DNA of 64,000 nt from Candidatus Omnitrophota bacterium (GTDB lineage Bacteria; Omnitrophota; Omnitrophia; Omnitrophales; JACROU01): contig JAJDCD010000025.1 in NCBI GenBank assembly GCA_029261035.1, positions 323,952 to 387,951 on the forward strand. The letters are read 5' to 3'. The notes beneath the pieces were generated by a model. It saw only the letters and a program-made list of their open reading frames with translations, did no database searches and was not told the origin of the DNA. Position 1 is the first letter of the stretch, and each line of letters opens with the position of its first letter. Position numbers and translations under genes: made by a program. This document shows, piece by piece, positions 35,001-42,960 of the stretch.

Positions 35001-36281
35001 AGTTAAGTTTTCTCTATATTCTTTAACTTGACCTTGATTATCCAAACGATAATTCGCAACTTCTTCTCCTTGAGCATCTTTAAGAATCACTTGATAAACA
35101 TTCATTTCACCGGTTGTGACATCTTCATTGATATAAAATTCATAACTCTCTAGTTCAGGAAGAGCAACTCGTGTACCTAGTTGAGTCATCGTTGCAACCA
35201 AAGCACCATTTTTACTTGAAACTAAAACTTGTGCTCCCACAGGCAATCTCAATTGCCCTACATAATCAATGACTCTTTGTTGGACTTGAGGCGTCTTTTG
35301 CCTAACAACCTCAGGGTCAAGTACGATATCCACCTCAGCCAACATAATTTGAGGCGCAGCTAATGTTAAGGGAACAGATATAACAGGTTTTGCTTCAGGG
35401 GTAGCAACTCTTATTAGAGGCTCTATTCTTACTTCCTCTTCTTCCATGATAAGAGGCTGTAAGACCATTGGAGATTCTTCTACTATCCTTTCTTTTGGCA
35501 GTGTAAGTACCGGAGCTCCTAATATAGGTTCTATTACTTCTATTCGTTTCTCCTCAACAGGTTCTTCCGATACAGGAAGTTCTGATTTTATCTGTTCTAC
35601 CTCATCTTGTATGGACCTTGCCCTTTCAAGAATGGGTTGGATAGTCGGTTTTGAAGCAACAATTTCTTGTTGTGTACGATCAAATTTTGAAGAGAAATCT
35701 TCACTGCTTTCTACTGCGCTTAAAACCTCAACAACTTCTCCTTTTTCATTTAAATCTAACTGAACATTAAAATAGCGAATTTGCTCATTGACTGAAACTT
35801 CAAATACATCTTCTCTGTTAGAGTAAATTTTTTCCGCGGCTTCATCTTTCTTTTCTTCGACTTCTCCTTTAATAGTTCTACCCGTTAAGTTTACTCCTCT
35901 AAATTTATTCAAAGCGCCCATCACTTTTCTTCGAACATCTTTCCCTATATCTTCATCAGACAAAACATCTTTAATCTGAGATTCGTCCATTCGAGTTAAA
36001 TCAACATCCTCTGAATCAAAAGTTGCTTTTTGAAGAGGGCCTGAAGACATCCAGTTCGTACTTTCTTCTGGGGATTTTTCAGGCTCAAAAGCCTGAATAG
36101 ACTCTTCCTCTTTTTCTTTTTGAAGAGCTTCTTCTTCGACTTCTTCTTGGGATATAGTCTGGGTCTTAGGGTCTAAGGATGGATCTAGCCCTGGAGGTGC
36201 TTGGGCCAATAGATTTGAAATAGGTAAAGCTTGTTGTAAAACAAAACAAAAAATGACTATTTTTATGCAAAAATTTTTCAT
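32079..36281 (-). CDS. Giant secreted protein with two pairs of internal repeats
   Basis: 1400 residues. ATG at 36281 has GGAG seven bases upstream; signal peptide about residues 1-26 (FVLQQALPISNLLAQ). The N-terminal third is acidic and proline-rich. Two repeat types follow. Type 1 occurs twice (around residues 670-790 and 800-930), each with QTGAYYNDAI- or QTGAYHNDAI-, GIVGLDVTKSENQE and LIASLRPRE. Type 2, also twice (about 940-1170 and 1170-1400), has a coiled-coil with EAEIERIKSEIQDVENEAE / EAEVERIETAIQEAENEAER, NHYKR/NHYNR and an HGADFIVEGEIDREAF / HSASIIIDGNIDRDLF close. No family recognised. Probably outer-membrane or extracellular. Confidence 0.7.
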   Translation of the reverse strand: MKNFCIKIVIFCFVLQQALPISNLLAQAPPGLDPSLDPKTQTISQEEVEEEALQKEKEEESIQAFEPEKSPEESTNWMSSGPLQKATFDSEDVDLTRMDESQIKDVLSDEDIGKDVRRKVMGALNKFRGVNLTGRTIKGEVEEKKDEAAEKIYSNREDVFEVSVNEQIRYFNVQLDLNEKGEVVEVLSAVESSEDFSSKFDRTQQEIVASKPTIQPILERARSIQDEVEQIKSELPVSEEPVEEKRIEVIEPILGAPVLTLPKERIVEESPMVLQPLIMEEEEVRIEPLIRVATPEAKPVISVPLTLAAPQIMLAEVDIVLDPEVVRQKTPQVQQRVIDYVGQLRLPVGAQVLVSSKNGALVATMTQLGTRVALPELESYEFYINEDVTTGEMNVYQVILKDAQGEEVANYRLDNQGQVKEYRENLTLPDGSRQSLFVRMNNGTIQNRQMRLDNLDGKPIFTSVENYDSDGNVFSSTISSMSYAAGGGLSQSLTKTYINGTLIAFEGTDYSFASNAMSRAFKVEYDTTNGEAKKLEIRNFHSPGNVGIESFDIYTFGNGEIYHERRDYPLQNANFTTSVNRQANAVLDDFNQLIRDQNFPSILLRANMVTELSSNEPRSGLRQIASSGFIEIDPDTNTLIERAIVVQEAPIEVAPPLVEEPVLIELPVLIQLPVIGSVEDSERLILEKVQALLQSRNVEQTGAYYNDAIMTDRQSGASIYDSIREYEVNGEKVYLDIKEKRTAAGIVGLDVTKSENQEMAARLIASLRPREYAVAPVIEVPRVVEVPIILEPIVRELPVIGAIEDAEKLILEKVQSLVGNREVTQTGAYHNDAIVMDRETNSSIYRSTREYEVDGNKVYVEVMKKITDKGIVGLDVTKSENQESAANLIASLRPREIEAMPIEVLESVTPEVDPLMEKKEVAEAEIERIKSEIQDVENEAERLLNIGRRLYSDPDRVMKDNHYKRIMSVRASLREGLMRLTEELRMAKGDLRRIGREITERDTGRPIKAIIEEPIVPIAGLEVPAYSDRQVEIEKGLSELLDDRKVRVITDDGEGVEVLLGNDSEKGLLSALEEVRGIERYRDMAGFREAFDGYQDDSVERVEVLSLRHIRELVIRFVRQHGADFIVEGEIDREAFKRKLTRDPLDDKKEKAEAEVERIETAIQEAENEAERILKIGNRLYLDPDKVMKENHYNRVDAVRLNLRTSLVKLNEELRIAKENLSHVEQEIIARDTPKGMPLRAFLLEEPIAQRGIGYQPLTARQAEIERGLDNLIRGRTVRIKTDGGEEVDVDLSYDRGKGLMSALNEAYQSAGLLFGIEGGAQYINLPGVEKSHLEGITYEGGYGALSLREMSSLIMRLVRTHSASIIIDGNIDRDLFKKILMGNMRGRILEVMEAPVARE

Positions 36282-36398
36282 GGGTATACTCCACTCCATT
36301 TTCTCTAGCCAGCCCCATAAATAAATCTTTTTTAAACTTGTTTAAATGTTCGCATACATATTGTTACATTGCAAATCTTTATAGTCATTATCTGTTAA

Positions 36399-37226
36399 TT
36401 ATATTGGAGATGGAAAAAGACTAATATCTCTAGGCCTTATATGGGCCAAAATATCATTCTTTCTATACTGTGGAAGGATGTACTGAGATGGTAATTCATA
36501 CTTTTCAGCTAAAGAAATTCCTAAATCGAAACGATTCAAGTTCTCAGCTTCTGCTATGTGGAATATTCCCTGTTTTTTCATTTGAATTAACAAACCTACA
36601 GACTGACATAAACGATCTGCAGAAACGGGAGATCTCCACTCATCAACAAAAAGGGTGGTTTCTTTTTTCTTTCTCAACCGATTGCACAGAAAATCCTTTG
36701 GTCCTTTATTCCCCTGCAAGCTATCCCCTATAACAAGCCCTGGTCGTATAATTAAAAAAGGAAGGCCTGAATTCAAAACGGCTAATTCTGCAGATCTCTT
36801 CGTTTTGCCATAGACATGCTTTGGCTTAGGCTCATCATCAATGGTATAAGATCCTTTTTCACCATCAAAAACATGATCCGTCGAAATAAAAATAAATCGT
36901 TCTAAATTCTTTAGGTTTGAAATTTCCTTTAAAAGGAGCTCGGTTCCTTTAACATTAACACGCTCAGCTAATTCTGGAAATTCTTCACATACATCCAAAT
37001 CACAGATGGCTCGAGAGTGAATAATAATGTCAGGTTGAATTCTGTTAAGAGTTTGACGTATTTCTTTTTCAGAATCTAAATCAATACGGAAACAGTTTTT
37101 TTCTAAAAGAAGTTTGGGGTGAGGGCTTCGATATGTGGCGTAAACATCATAACGGTCTTGAAAAAATTGAAATAAATTCCAACCAATAAGTCCATTCAGG
37201 CCGGTAATTAGTAATTTTCTACTCAT
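36399..37226 (-). CDS. RmlD-like NAD(P)-dependent sugar reductase
   Basis: 275 residues, extended SDR fold. TGLNGLIGWNLFQFF is the nucleotide site, STDHVFDGEKGSYTIDDEPK carries the RmlD-type 'SSDyvFDG' segment, and YGKTKRSAEL holds the catalytic Tyr/Lys. This matches dTDP-4-dehydrorhamnose reductase and similar sugar-nucleotide reductases, but no rmlA-C genes are in the window, so the real substrate is uncertain. The small coiled-coil membrane gene precedes it and overlaps its start by 4 bases. Confidence 0.82.
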   Translation of the reverse strand: MSRKLLITGLNGLIGWNLFQFFQDRYDVYATYRSPHPKLLLEKNCFRIDLDSEKEIRQTLNRIQPDIIIHSRAICDLDVCEEFPELAERVNVKGTELLLKEISNLKNLERFIFISTDHVFDGEKGSYTIDDEPKPKHVYGKTKRSAELAVLNSGLPFLIIRPGLVIGDSLQGNKGPKDFLCNRLRKKKETTLFVDEWRSPVSADRLCQSVGLLIQMKKQGIFHIAEAENLNRFDLGISLAEKYELPSQYILPQYRKNDILAHIRPRDISLFPSPI

Positions 37227-37474
37227 GTATCTTTATGGGGAGAATTGTCTTTAGGTTTTTGTCTTTCTAATATTTCTTTATACTTCAAAATCTCTTCTTT
37301 AAGTTCTTCATTAATTTGAATCAACTCTGCTCGAGTTTTATCCAAATCTTCGATCTTTTCTTCTTCCTCCCCTTTAAGCTCACCTATACGCTTAGCCGAT
37401 TTAATCAATAAAACCAAGCAAATACAGCCTAAAATAAAAAGTAGAAGAATCGTAATGGAGGTAAATAATGTCAT
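37223..37474 (-). CDS. Small single-span membrane protein with coiled coil
   Basis: 83 residues. One N-terminal hydrophobic segment (ITILLLFILGCICLVLLI, about 7-24), then a charged helix likely to be coiled-coil (GELKGEEEEKIEDLDKTRAE, LIQINEELKEEILKYKEIL). ATG preceded by GGACAC. It overlaps the start of the RmlD-like gene by 4 bases, so they are co-translated. No family recognised; it could be a membrane anchor for the reductase or for a complex. Confidence 0.6.
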   Translation of the reverse strand: MTLFTSITILLLFILGCICLVLLIKSAKRIGELKGEEEEKIEDLDKTRAELIQINEELKEEILKYKEILERQKPKDNSPHKDT

Positions 37475-37489
37475 AGGTGTCCTTATAAT

Positions 37490-37527
37490 AAAAAAAGGAT
37501 TTAAGGGTTAAAAAACCCCTAAATCCT
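37490..37527 (-). terminator. Terminator after the small basic peptide
   Basis: Reading leftward: GGATTTAGGGGTT-TTTT-AACCCTTAAATCC (about 12 pairs with one bulge), followed by seven T. It ends the exported Hsp20 / basic-peptide unit. Confidence 0.88.
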
Positions 37528-37553
37528 TTTAGCTTGCTTAGGCAGCAGGTGAA

Positions 37554-37640
37554 CTATTTATTTTTTTCTGCTTTCTTTTTTCTTTTAGCGCGAGCTTTAC
37601 TTTTTTGTCTTTTTTGTCTTAGCTTTACGTCTTGTCCCAT
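37554..37640 (-). CDS. 28-residue very basic peptide
   Basis: MGQDVKLRQKRQKSKARAKR then KKKAEKNK. GGAG lies 8 bases upstream of the ATG. It has no hydrophobic stretch and would be strongly positively charged, so it may bind RNA or DNA, as short ribosome-associated proteins do. It follows the Hsp20 gene by 38 bases and is followed by a strong terminator, so it is a real transcript end rather than random reading. I do not recognise a family. Confidence 0.6.
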   Translation of the reverse strand: MGQDVKLRQKRQKSKARAKRKKKAEKNK

Positions 37641-37678
37641 GAAAGTAACTCCTTTGTTTTCATTATAAGTAATTTATA

Positions 37679-38296
37679 CTAATTAATATCTATTTGAACT
37701 GTTTTTTCTGGCTCTGCTTTAAGAACGGTAACCTCAAGAACTCCATTTTCAAAATTTGCGGTTACGCCTTTTTCTTTAACTGGCTGTGGTAAACGAATAA
37801 TTCGCTGCGCAGCTCCTTGAATACGTTCTCTAGAAACAATTTGTCTATCATCATTGGCTTTATTTTCTGTAGACGCCTGTTTTAATTCTGCCTGGATCAA
37901 TAAAGCATTTTTCTTCAACTGAACTTGAATATCTTCTTTTTGATAACCTGGAAGGTCAATAGTCACAATATAAGTATCGATCGTTTCTTCCACATCAGCT
38001 CTAAGAGGAGATCCCATACCCGAACGACTCATCTTTTCAGCAAGCGGCCCCAAACGTTCTCCTGCTAAGGGTTCAAACATACTAAGCAAACGTTGCTGAA
38101 TCTCTTTAATATCATTAAGAGGATCATAATCATCCCACTCTTCCCCTATAGGAGAACTATACGTATCCTCATCTTCAAATTCTACAGCCATCTTTTTGAT
38201 CTGCTGTGTTGATTGCTGATCATCTTCCTTAGCACAAGAAGAAGTTGTCATCGATACAAAAAAGATCATTAAAAAGAGTAAGTATCTTAATTTCAT
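37679..38296 (-). CDS. Exported small heat-shock protein (Hsp20 / alpha-crystallin)
   Basis: 205 residues. An alpha-crystallin domain occupies the second half: PLRADVEETIDTYIVTIDLP, GYQKEDIQVQLKKNALLIQA, then FENGVLEVTV. The classical IxI-like tail is VQIDIN. Unlike ordinary cytoplasmic Hsp20, the N-terminus is a signal peptide (LFLMIFFVSMTTSSCA); the Cys could be lipidated although SSC is not a typical lipobox. An acidic linker (EFEDEDTYSS) separates it from the domain. An ATP-independent holdase for the envelope is a fair inference. Confidence 0.8.
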   Translation of the reverse strand: MKLRYLLFLMIFFVSMTTSSCAKEDDQQSTQQIKKMAVEFEDEDTYSSPIGEEWDDYDPLNDIKEIQQRLLSMFEPLAGERLGPLAEKMSRSGMGSPLRADVEETIDTYIVTIDLPGYQKEDIQVQLKKNALLIQAELKQASTENKANDDRQIVSRERIQGAAQRIIRLPQPVKEKGVTANFENGVLEVTVLKAEPEKTVQIDIN

Positions 38297-38340
38297 GGGT
38301 TTACCTCCACGTAAAATTAGGTGTTATTGTCAAAAGCTCT

Positions 38341-38712
38341 CTAAAAAGCATTAATAAGATGTTTGACGTCAAACGCTGCTACATATTCATCACACATCAC
38401 TGAAATCACATCTAAATAAATATCAAAATCTTGATACTTTCGATTCATAGGATCAGATAAAAACACCTGCGCCACTTGCTTTATCTTTGCTTGCTTTTTT
38501 GCAGTCACAGCTTCTTCAGGATGACCAAATTCTACTGAGCTTCGGGTTTTCACTTCAACAAAATGAAGCTCTCTTTTTTTAGAAACAATGAGGTCTATCT
38601 CACCAAAATCATTTCGGTAATTAGCTATCAATAATTTAAACTTATTTTTCTTTAAATGTTGAAGCGCTACATCTTCACCCTTACGCCCCAACTCCATTTT
38701 TGATAATGCCAT
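38341..38712 (-). CDS. YraN-family (UPF0102) putative nuclease
   Basis: 123 residues from the ATG at 38712, which has GGAAG upstream and overlaps the rnhB end; a farther ATG at 38784 is unlikely. The restriction-like core LGRKGEDVALQHLKK, then YRNDFGEIDLIVSKKRELHF, VEVKTRSSVEFGHPEEAV, carries the D-E-K nuclease signature. YraN proteins have that fold, with no settled cellular role. Standard neighbour of rnhB. Confidence 0.9.
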   Translation of the reverse strand: MALSKMELGRKGEDVALQHLKKNKFKLLIANYRNDFGEIDLIVSKKRELHFVEVKTRSSVEFGHPEEAVTAKKQAKIKQVAQVFLSDPMNRKYQDFDIYLDVISVMCDEYVAAFDVKHLINAF

Positions 38713-39319
38713 CACGCGCTTCCAACGCCTTTCTAACAGGTGCAAATGTTGCACGATGTATCGGGCAAGGCCCAATGTCTTCAATTACTTTTTTATGCCT
38801 TGGAGTCCCATACCCTTTATGCTTGTGAAATAAATATTCTGGGTATTTCTCGTGATATTTCTTCATCATTCGATCACGTGTCACTTTAGCGACAATACTA
38901 GCTGCAGCAATCGATGCCGATTTACGATCACCCTTAATAATGTTTTGATAAGGGCAAAAAATATCTAATTTCATAGGACCATCAACTAATAAATAATTGG
39001 GTGACAAGGGCAAGTTTTCAAAAGCAAGCTTCATAGCAAGGCGCGTGGCTTGATAAATATTAATCTTATCAATTTCTTTCTCAGAAACAACTGCCACACC
39101 TACTTGAGCTTGTTCTTGAATCAACTCAAACAAACTCTCTCTTTTTTTCTCACTTAAGAGTTTAGAATCATTTAAACCATGAATAATAAAATGCTCTGGT
39201 TTAGGAAGAACCACACAAGCGGCAACAACAGGTCCCGCTAAAGGACCTCTTCCCGCCTCATCGGTACCGGCAATGACCTGAACACCTTTACCCCACAAAG
39301 ACTGCTCAAATTGGTACAC
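38681..39319 (-). CDS. rnhB: Ribonuclease HII
   Basis: Removes RNA and single ribonucleotides from DNA. 212 residues. GTDEAGRGPLAGPVVAACVV carries the first metal-site Asp-Glu, YLLVDG, KGDRKSASIAAASIVAKVTR the third carboxylate region, and HKGYGTPRHKKVI the family end. Its neighbours rplS upstream and yraN downstream are the usual ones. Overlap with yraN is 32 bases. Confidence 0.95.
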   Translation of the reverse strand: MYQFEQSLWGKGVQVIAGTDEAGRGPLAGPVVAACVVLPKPEHFIIHGLNDSKLLSEKKRESLFELIQEQAQVGVAVVSEKEIDKINIYQATRLAMKLAFENLPLSPNYLLVDGPMKLDIFCPYQNIIKGDRKSASIAAASIVAKVTRDRMMKKYHEKYPEYLFHKHKGYGTPRHKKVIEDIGPCPIHRATFAPVRKALEARDGIIKNGVGA

Positions 39320-39363
39320 TCAACCTCCTAATAACAGAAGTCGACTTCTTAGACTTCTATTCT

Positions 39364-39696
39364 TTAAACGACTTCTTTTCTCTTCCACAAATGATACAAA
39401 CGAGATTGTCTTACTTTTTTAGCTGGCTTAGATACAGTAACTTTTTCCACTGTTTGAGAGTGAAGATGAAAATTCTTTTCAACCATATCCGCTCTTACTT
39501 GTCTTAAAACAGAAAAAGTTTCTCTTGTGCCATTTCCTCTACGACGAATCACAACACCTTCGAATATCTGAGTACGAGTCTTTTTTCCTTCAATTACTTT
39601 TTGGTAAACCTTTACTTGGTCTCCAACTTGAAACGAAGGGATCTCTTTCTTCAAATGTTGTTTTTCTATATATTGAAGTGCTTCTTGTGCTTTCAT
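39364..39696 (-). CDS. rplS: 50S ribosomal protein L19
   Basis: 110 residues from the ATG at 39696, preceded by GAAAGGA; an ATG six codons upstream overlaps that site. Family landmarks are IPSFQVGDQVKVYQKVIEG, FEGVVIRRRGNGTRETFSVL, and VRQSRLYHLWKRKEVV. Lies between trmD and rnhB as in most bacteria. Confidence 0.95.
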   Translation of the reverse strand: MKAQEALQYIEKQHLKKEIPSFQVGDQVKVYQKVIEGKKTRTQIFEGVVIRRRGNGTRETFSVLRQVRADMVEKNFHLHSQTVEKVTVSKPAKKVRQSRLYHLWKRKEVV

Positions 39697-39764
39697 TCTT
39701 TTTTCCTTTCTCATTACAGTTTGCCATTCTGAACCGTCTGCTCAGGATGACAATCATACAAAAC

Positions 39765-40508
39765 TTATTTCAATAAATCAGGTCTTCTATCACCTGTTCT
39801 TTGCATTGCTTGTTGCTTTCGCCAAGATTCTATTTGAGCATGATTTCCAGAAACTAATTCCTCAGGAACTTCGTGCCCACGATATATTTTAGGTCTAGTA
39901 TAGTGCGGATGATCTAAACTGTTACTTTGAAAAGATTCATACCGAATAGACTCATCATTCCCTAGCACCCCTGGGATCAGTCGTGTTACTGAATCCACTA
40001 ATGCCATCGAGGGTATCTCACCCCCAGTCAAAACAAAATCACCCAAAGAAATTTCTTCATCTACTAAACACTCTCTGACGCGCTCATCAACACCTTCATA
40101 ATGACCGCAAAGAAGAATTAAATGTTTTTTCTTTGATAGCTCATCTGCTTTTTTCTGCTCAAACTTTGTTCCTGCAGGCGTTAATAATATAACATGCGCT
40201 TCAGGAGAATTTTTTTTAAGCTCTTCAACACAGTTAAAAAAAGGCTCTGGTTTCATAACCATTCCAGGACCTCCACCAAAAGGCTTGTCATCCGTTAACT
40301 TGTGTTTGCCTTCAGCATAATCTCTAAGCTGGACCAACCTGAGCTGCACAATATTTTTTTCTTGTGCAATTCGAAGCATCGACTCACCAAAAGGACCTTC
40401 AAACATTTCAGGAAATGTGGTAACCACATCCACCAAAAGAGTGGGTTCCTTTTGTTTAACGCTCTCTGCTTTTAAAACTCTCTTTTTATCTGTCAACTCA
40501 CTACTCAT
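39765..40508 (-). CDS. trmD: tRNA (guanine-N1)-methyltransferase TrmD
   Basis: Methylates G37 of tRNAs reading CNN codons to prevent frameshifting. 247 residues, with trefoil-knot methyltransferase features: DVVTTFPEMFEGPFGESML, DDKPFGGGPGMVMKPEPFF, LLCGHYEGVDERV, ISLGDFVLTGGE and PHYTRPKIYRGHEVPEELVS. The first 25 residues are an extra Lys-rich stretch. rpsP lies directly upstream (1 base); the usual rimM is absent between them. Confidence 0.95.
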   Translation of the reverse strand: MSSELTDKKRVLKAESVKQKEPTLLVDVVTTFPEMFEGPFGESMLRIAQEKNIVQLRLVQLRDYAEGKHKLTDDKPFGGGPGMVMKPEPFFNCVEELKKNSPEAHVILLTPAGTKFEQKKADELSKKKHLILLCGHYEGVDERVRECLVDEEISLGDFVLTGGEIPSMALVDSVTRLIPGVLGNDESIRYESFQSNSLDHPHYTRPKIYRGHEVPEELVSGNHAQIESWRKQQAMQRTGDRRPDLLK

Positions 40509-40509
40509 A

Positions 40510-40767
40510 CTATCGTTGCTTAGGAACTACAATTCCCTTTGTCTTAAGTAAACTCTTAACGCTTGCAGTCGCTTTAGCGCCTTCACTCACCCAGTATTGC
40601 ACACGATCTGCTTTTACTTCGACCGTAGCTGGATGTGTTAAAGGATCATAATGACCTAAAAGTTCAATAAAACCACCGTCTCTTTTAGATAATTTATGTG
40701 CCGCAACAAATCTCCACTTAGCATTATTTGTTGACCCTCTTCTTTGAAGTCTTAATGTTACTCCCAC
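40510..40767 (-). CDS. rpsP: 30S ribosomal protein S16
   Basis: 85 residues, with VTLRLQRRGSTNNAKWRFVA, RDGGFIELLGHYDP and the VQYWVSEGAKATASVKSLLK end. Normal length. First gene of an rpsP-trmD-rplS-rnhB-yraN run. Confidence 0.95.
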   Translation of the reverse strand: MGVTLRLQRRGSTNNAKWRFVAAHKLSKRDGGFIELLGHYDPLTHPATVEVKADRVQYWVSEGAKATASVKSLLKTKGIVVPKQR

Positions 40768-40815
40768 GTGATTTCCTCCCTAATTGGCTAATAGCTAAAA
40801 GCTAATAGACCTTTT

Positions 40816-42081
40816 TTATTCTTTTTCTCTCCAAATCTTAGCTCCCAAGGAAATTAATTTTTCTTCAATCCTCTCGTAGCCTCGATCCAGATGATAAACT
40901 CGATGTATTTCTGTACATCCTTCAGCAACTAGCCCTGCTAAAACTAAAGCAGCACTCGCTCTTAAATCTGACGCCATAACAGGAGCCCCGCTCAATCGCT
41001 TAACTCCAGTTACAACAGCCGTTGAACCTTCTAAAAAAATTCGAGAACCCATTCGATTTAATTCAGAAATATGCATAAATCGATCTGGATAAATCTTTTC
41101 TGTTATTACATTAATCCCAGGCGTAACGGTCATCAAAGCCATCATTTGCGCCTGTAAATCTGTAGGAAATGCGGGATACGCCAATGTGGTTACATCCACA
41201 GAACGTAATGCCTTTTTCCCTGTTACTCTTAACTTTCTTTCACCAAGCCTCTTAAATGAAACGCCGGCTTCCGACAACTTATCAATTAATGCATTATTAT
41301 GCTCAGGGATACAATCCTCTAAGTAAATATCTCCATGTGTAATCGCGCTTGCCACCATGTAAGTTCCCGCTTCTATTCGATCCGGAATCACACGGTGATG
41401 TGCTCCATGTAACTTTTGAACACCTTCAATTTCAATTAAATGCGAGCCCGCTCCCTTAACCTTCGCACCCATTGCGTTTAAAAAATTGGCTAAATCAACA
41501 ATCTCTGGTTCACATGCTGCACTTTCAATTCGAGTTACACCTTCAGCTAAAGTCGCACACATCATCACATTGGCTGTCGCCAAAACGGAAGAACCAAAAG
41601 GTCCTCCTAAATAAATATCAGCACCCTTCAACTTTTTTGCTTCTGCTTGAACGTTACCATGTTCTATTTTAATCTTCGCTCCAAAAGATTCAAAACCTTT
41701 GAGGTGTAGATCAATAGGACGAAGCCCAATAACACAACCTCCCGGCATAGAAACTTCTGCTTGTTTCAAACGACCCAACAAAGGGCCTAACAAACAAACC
41801 GAAGCACGCATCACACTCACATAACGATATGGAGCCACATGCTTAATTTGCCGACCTGGTTTTACCGTAACAACATCATCTTGCTGAGTTACTTTTGCGC
41901 CCAGATTTCTAAGAATACGAATCATGGTCGTTATATCTCGAAGTTGAGGCACATTTTCAATGACCGATTCTTTCTCCGTCAACAAAGTAGCAGCAAGGAT
42001 AGGTAAAGCAGAATTCTTTGCGCCAGAAATAACAACATTTCCCTTAAGGCGTTTTCCCCCTTCGACAACTAATTTATCCAC
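40816..42081 (-). CDS. murA: UDP-N-acetylglucosamine 1-carboxyvinyltransferase MurA
   Basis: First committed step of peptidoglycan synthesis. 421 residues. SGAKNSALPILAATLL near the start, the loop with the nucleophile Cys MPGGCVIGLRPIDLHLKGFE (Cys present, so classic fosfomycin-type chemistry), and YPAFPTDLQAQMMALMTV. Ends near RGYERIEEKLISLGA. Starts 16 bases after prmC; same transcript likely. Confidence 0.97.
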   Translation of the reverse strand: MDKLVVEGGKRLKGNVVISGAKNSALPILAATLLTEKESVIENVPQLRDITTMIRILRNLGAKVTQQDDVVTVKPGRQIKHVAPYRYVSVMRASVCLLGPLLGRLKQAEVSMPGGCVIGLRPIDLHLKGFESFGAKIKIEHGNVQAEAKKLKGADIYLGGPFGSSVLATANVMMCATLAEGVTRIESAACEPEIVDLANFLNAMGAKVKGAGSHLIEIEGVQKLHGAHHRVIPDRIEAGTYMVASAITHGDIYLEDCIPEHNNALIDKLSEAGVSFKRLGERKLRVTGKKALRSVDVTTLAYPAFPTDLQAQMMALMTVTPGINVITEKIYPDRFMHISELNRMGSRIFLEGSTAVVTGVKRLSGAPVMASDLRASAALVLAGLVAEGCTEIHRVYHLDRGYERIEEKLISLGAKIWREKE

Positions 42082-42097
42082 AAAAACTCCGTCTACA

Positions 42098-42958
42098 CTA
42101 GTTTGTTGCTTTCACAATTCTTTCGATTCGGCAATCGTCCAAAATAATTTCAATTTGTTTAAAATTCGCTGCCTCAAGCAACCGTTTTACATCGCTCGCC
42201 TGTTTCCAGCCCACTTCGAAAAAAATCATCCCATTCGGCTTCAAAAAACTAAGCGCCCTTTGAATAATTTTTTCATAACACTCTAAACCTGTATTTCCAG
42301 CTAGAAGAGCTTGTCTTGGTTCTTGACGAACTTCCTTAGCTAAACTATCCCACTCTTGATCTGCGATATAAGGTGGGTTAGAAACAATCACATCAAATTT
42401 TTTTAACTCTACGGATTCAAACCAACAACTCTTTAAAAGCTGCGCTCTATTTTCTAACTGTAACTGAATCGTATTTTTATTCGCAATTTCAAGGGCTTCT
42501 TCAGAAGAGTCAACACCCAAGCCATTACTTTGATCAAAATATTTTAATAAAGACAGTAAAATACATCCGCTTCCTGTTCCTAAATCTAAAAATTCCAGCG
42601 GCTCAGTTTTACGTTTATTCAAGCGTTGTACAATCACTTCAACTAAATTTTCTGTTTCAGGTCTAGGAATGAGTACTTGCTCATTAATTCGAAAAGAAAA
42701 ATCCATAAAGTCAGCAGTTCCTTCAATATACTGTAAAGGAAAACCCGAAACTCTTTTAGCTAACAACGACAAATAAGTTTTTTCAGAAAAATCACTTAAA
42801 AGAATAGGCGTTTTACCTATTTCTTGCTTAGAAACACCTAAGTGATGACATAGAAGACGTTCCGATTGTATTTTTGCTTCTCGAGGTTCTAAACCTCTTT
42901 CAACTAAATACTTATACCCTTTGTCAAAAAACACCTGAATATCTAAATTCAACCTCAT
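42098..42958 (-). CDS. prmC: Release-factor glutamine methyltransferase PrmC
   Basis: Methylates the GGQ glutamine of release factors. 286 residues. SAM site DLGTGSGCILLSL, substrate NPPY motif in VIVSNPPYIADQEW, and ESVELKKFDV. Adjacent to prfA (2 bases apart), its substrate gene. Confidence 0.96.
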   Translation of the reverse strand: MRLNLDIQVFFDKGYKYLVERGLEPREAKIQSERLLCHHLGVSKQEIGKTPILLSDFSEKTYLSLLAKRVSGFPLQYIEGTADFMDFSFRINEQVLIPRPETENLVEVIVQRLNKRKTEPLEFLDLGTGSGCILLSLLKYFDQSNGLGVDSSEEALEIANKNTIQLQLENRAQLLKSCWFESVELKKFDVIVSNPPYIADQEWDSLAKEVRQEPRQALLAGNTGLECYEKIIQRALSFLKPNGMIFFEVGWKQASDVKRLLEAANFKQIEIILDDCRIERIVKATN

Positions 42959-42960
42959 AA

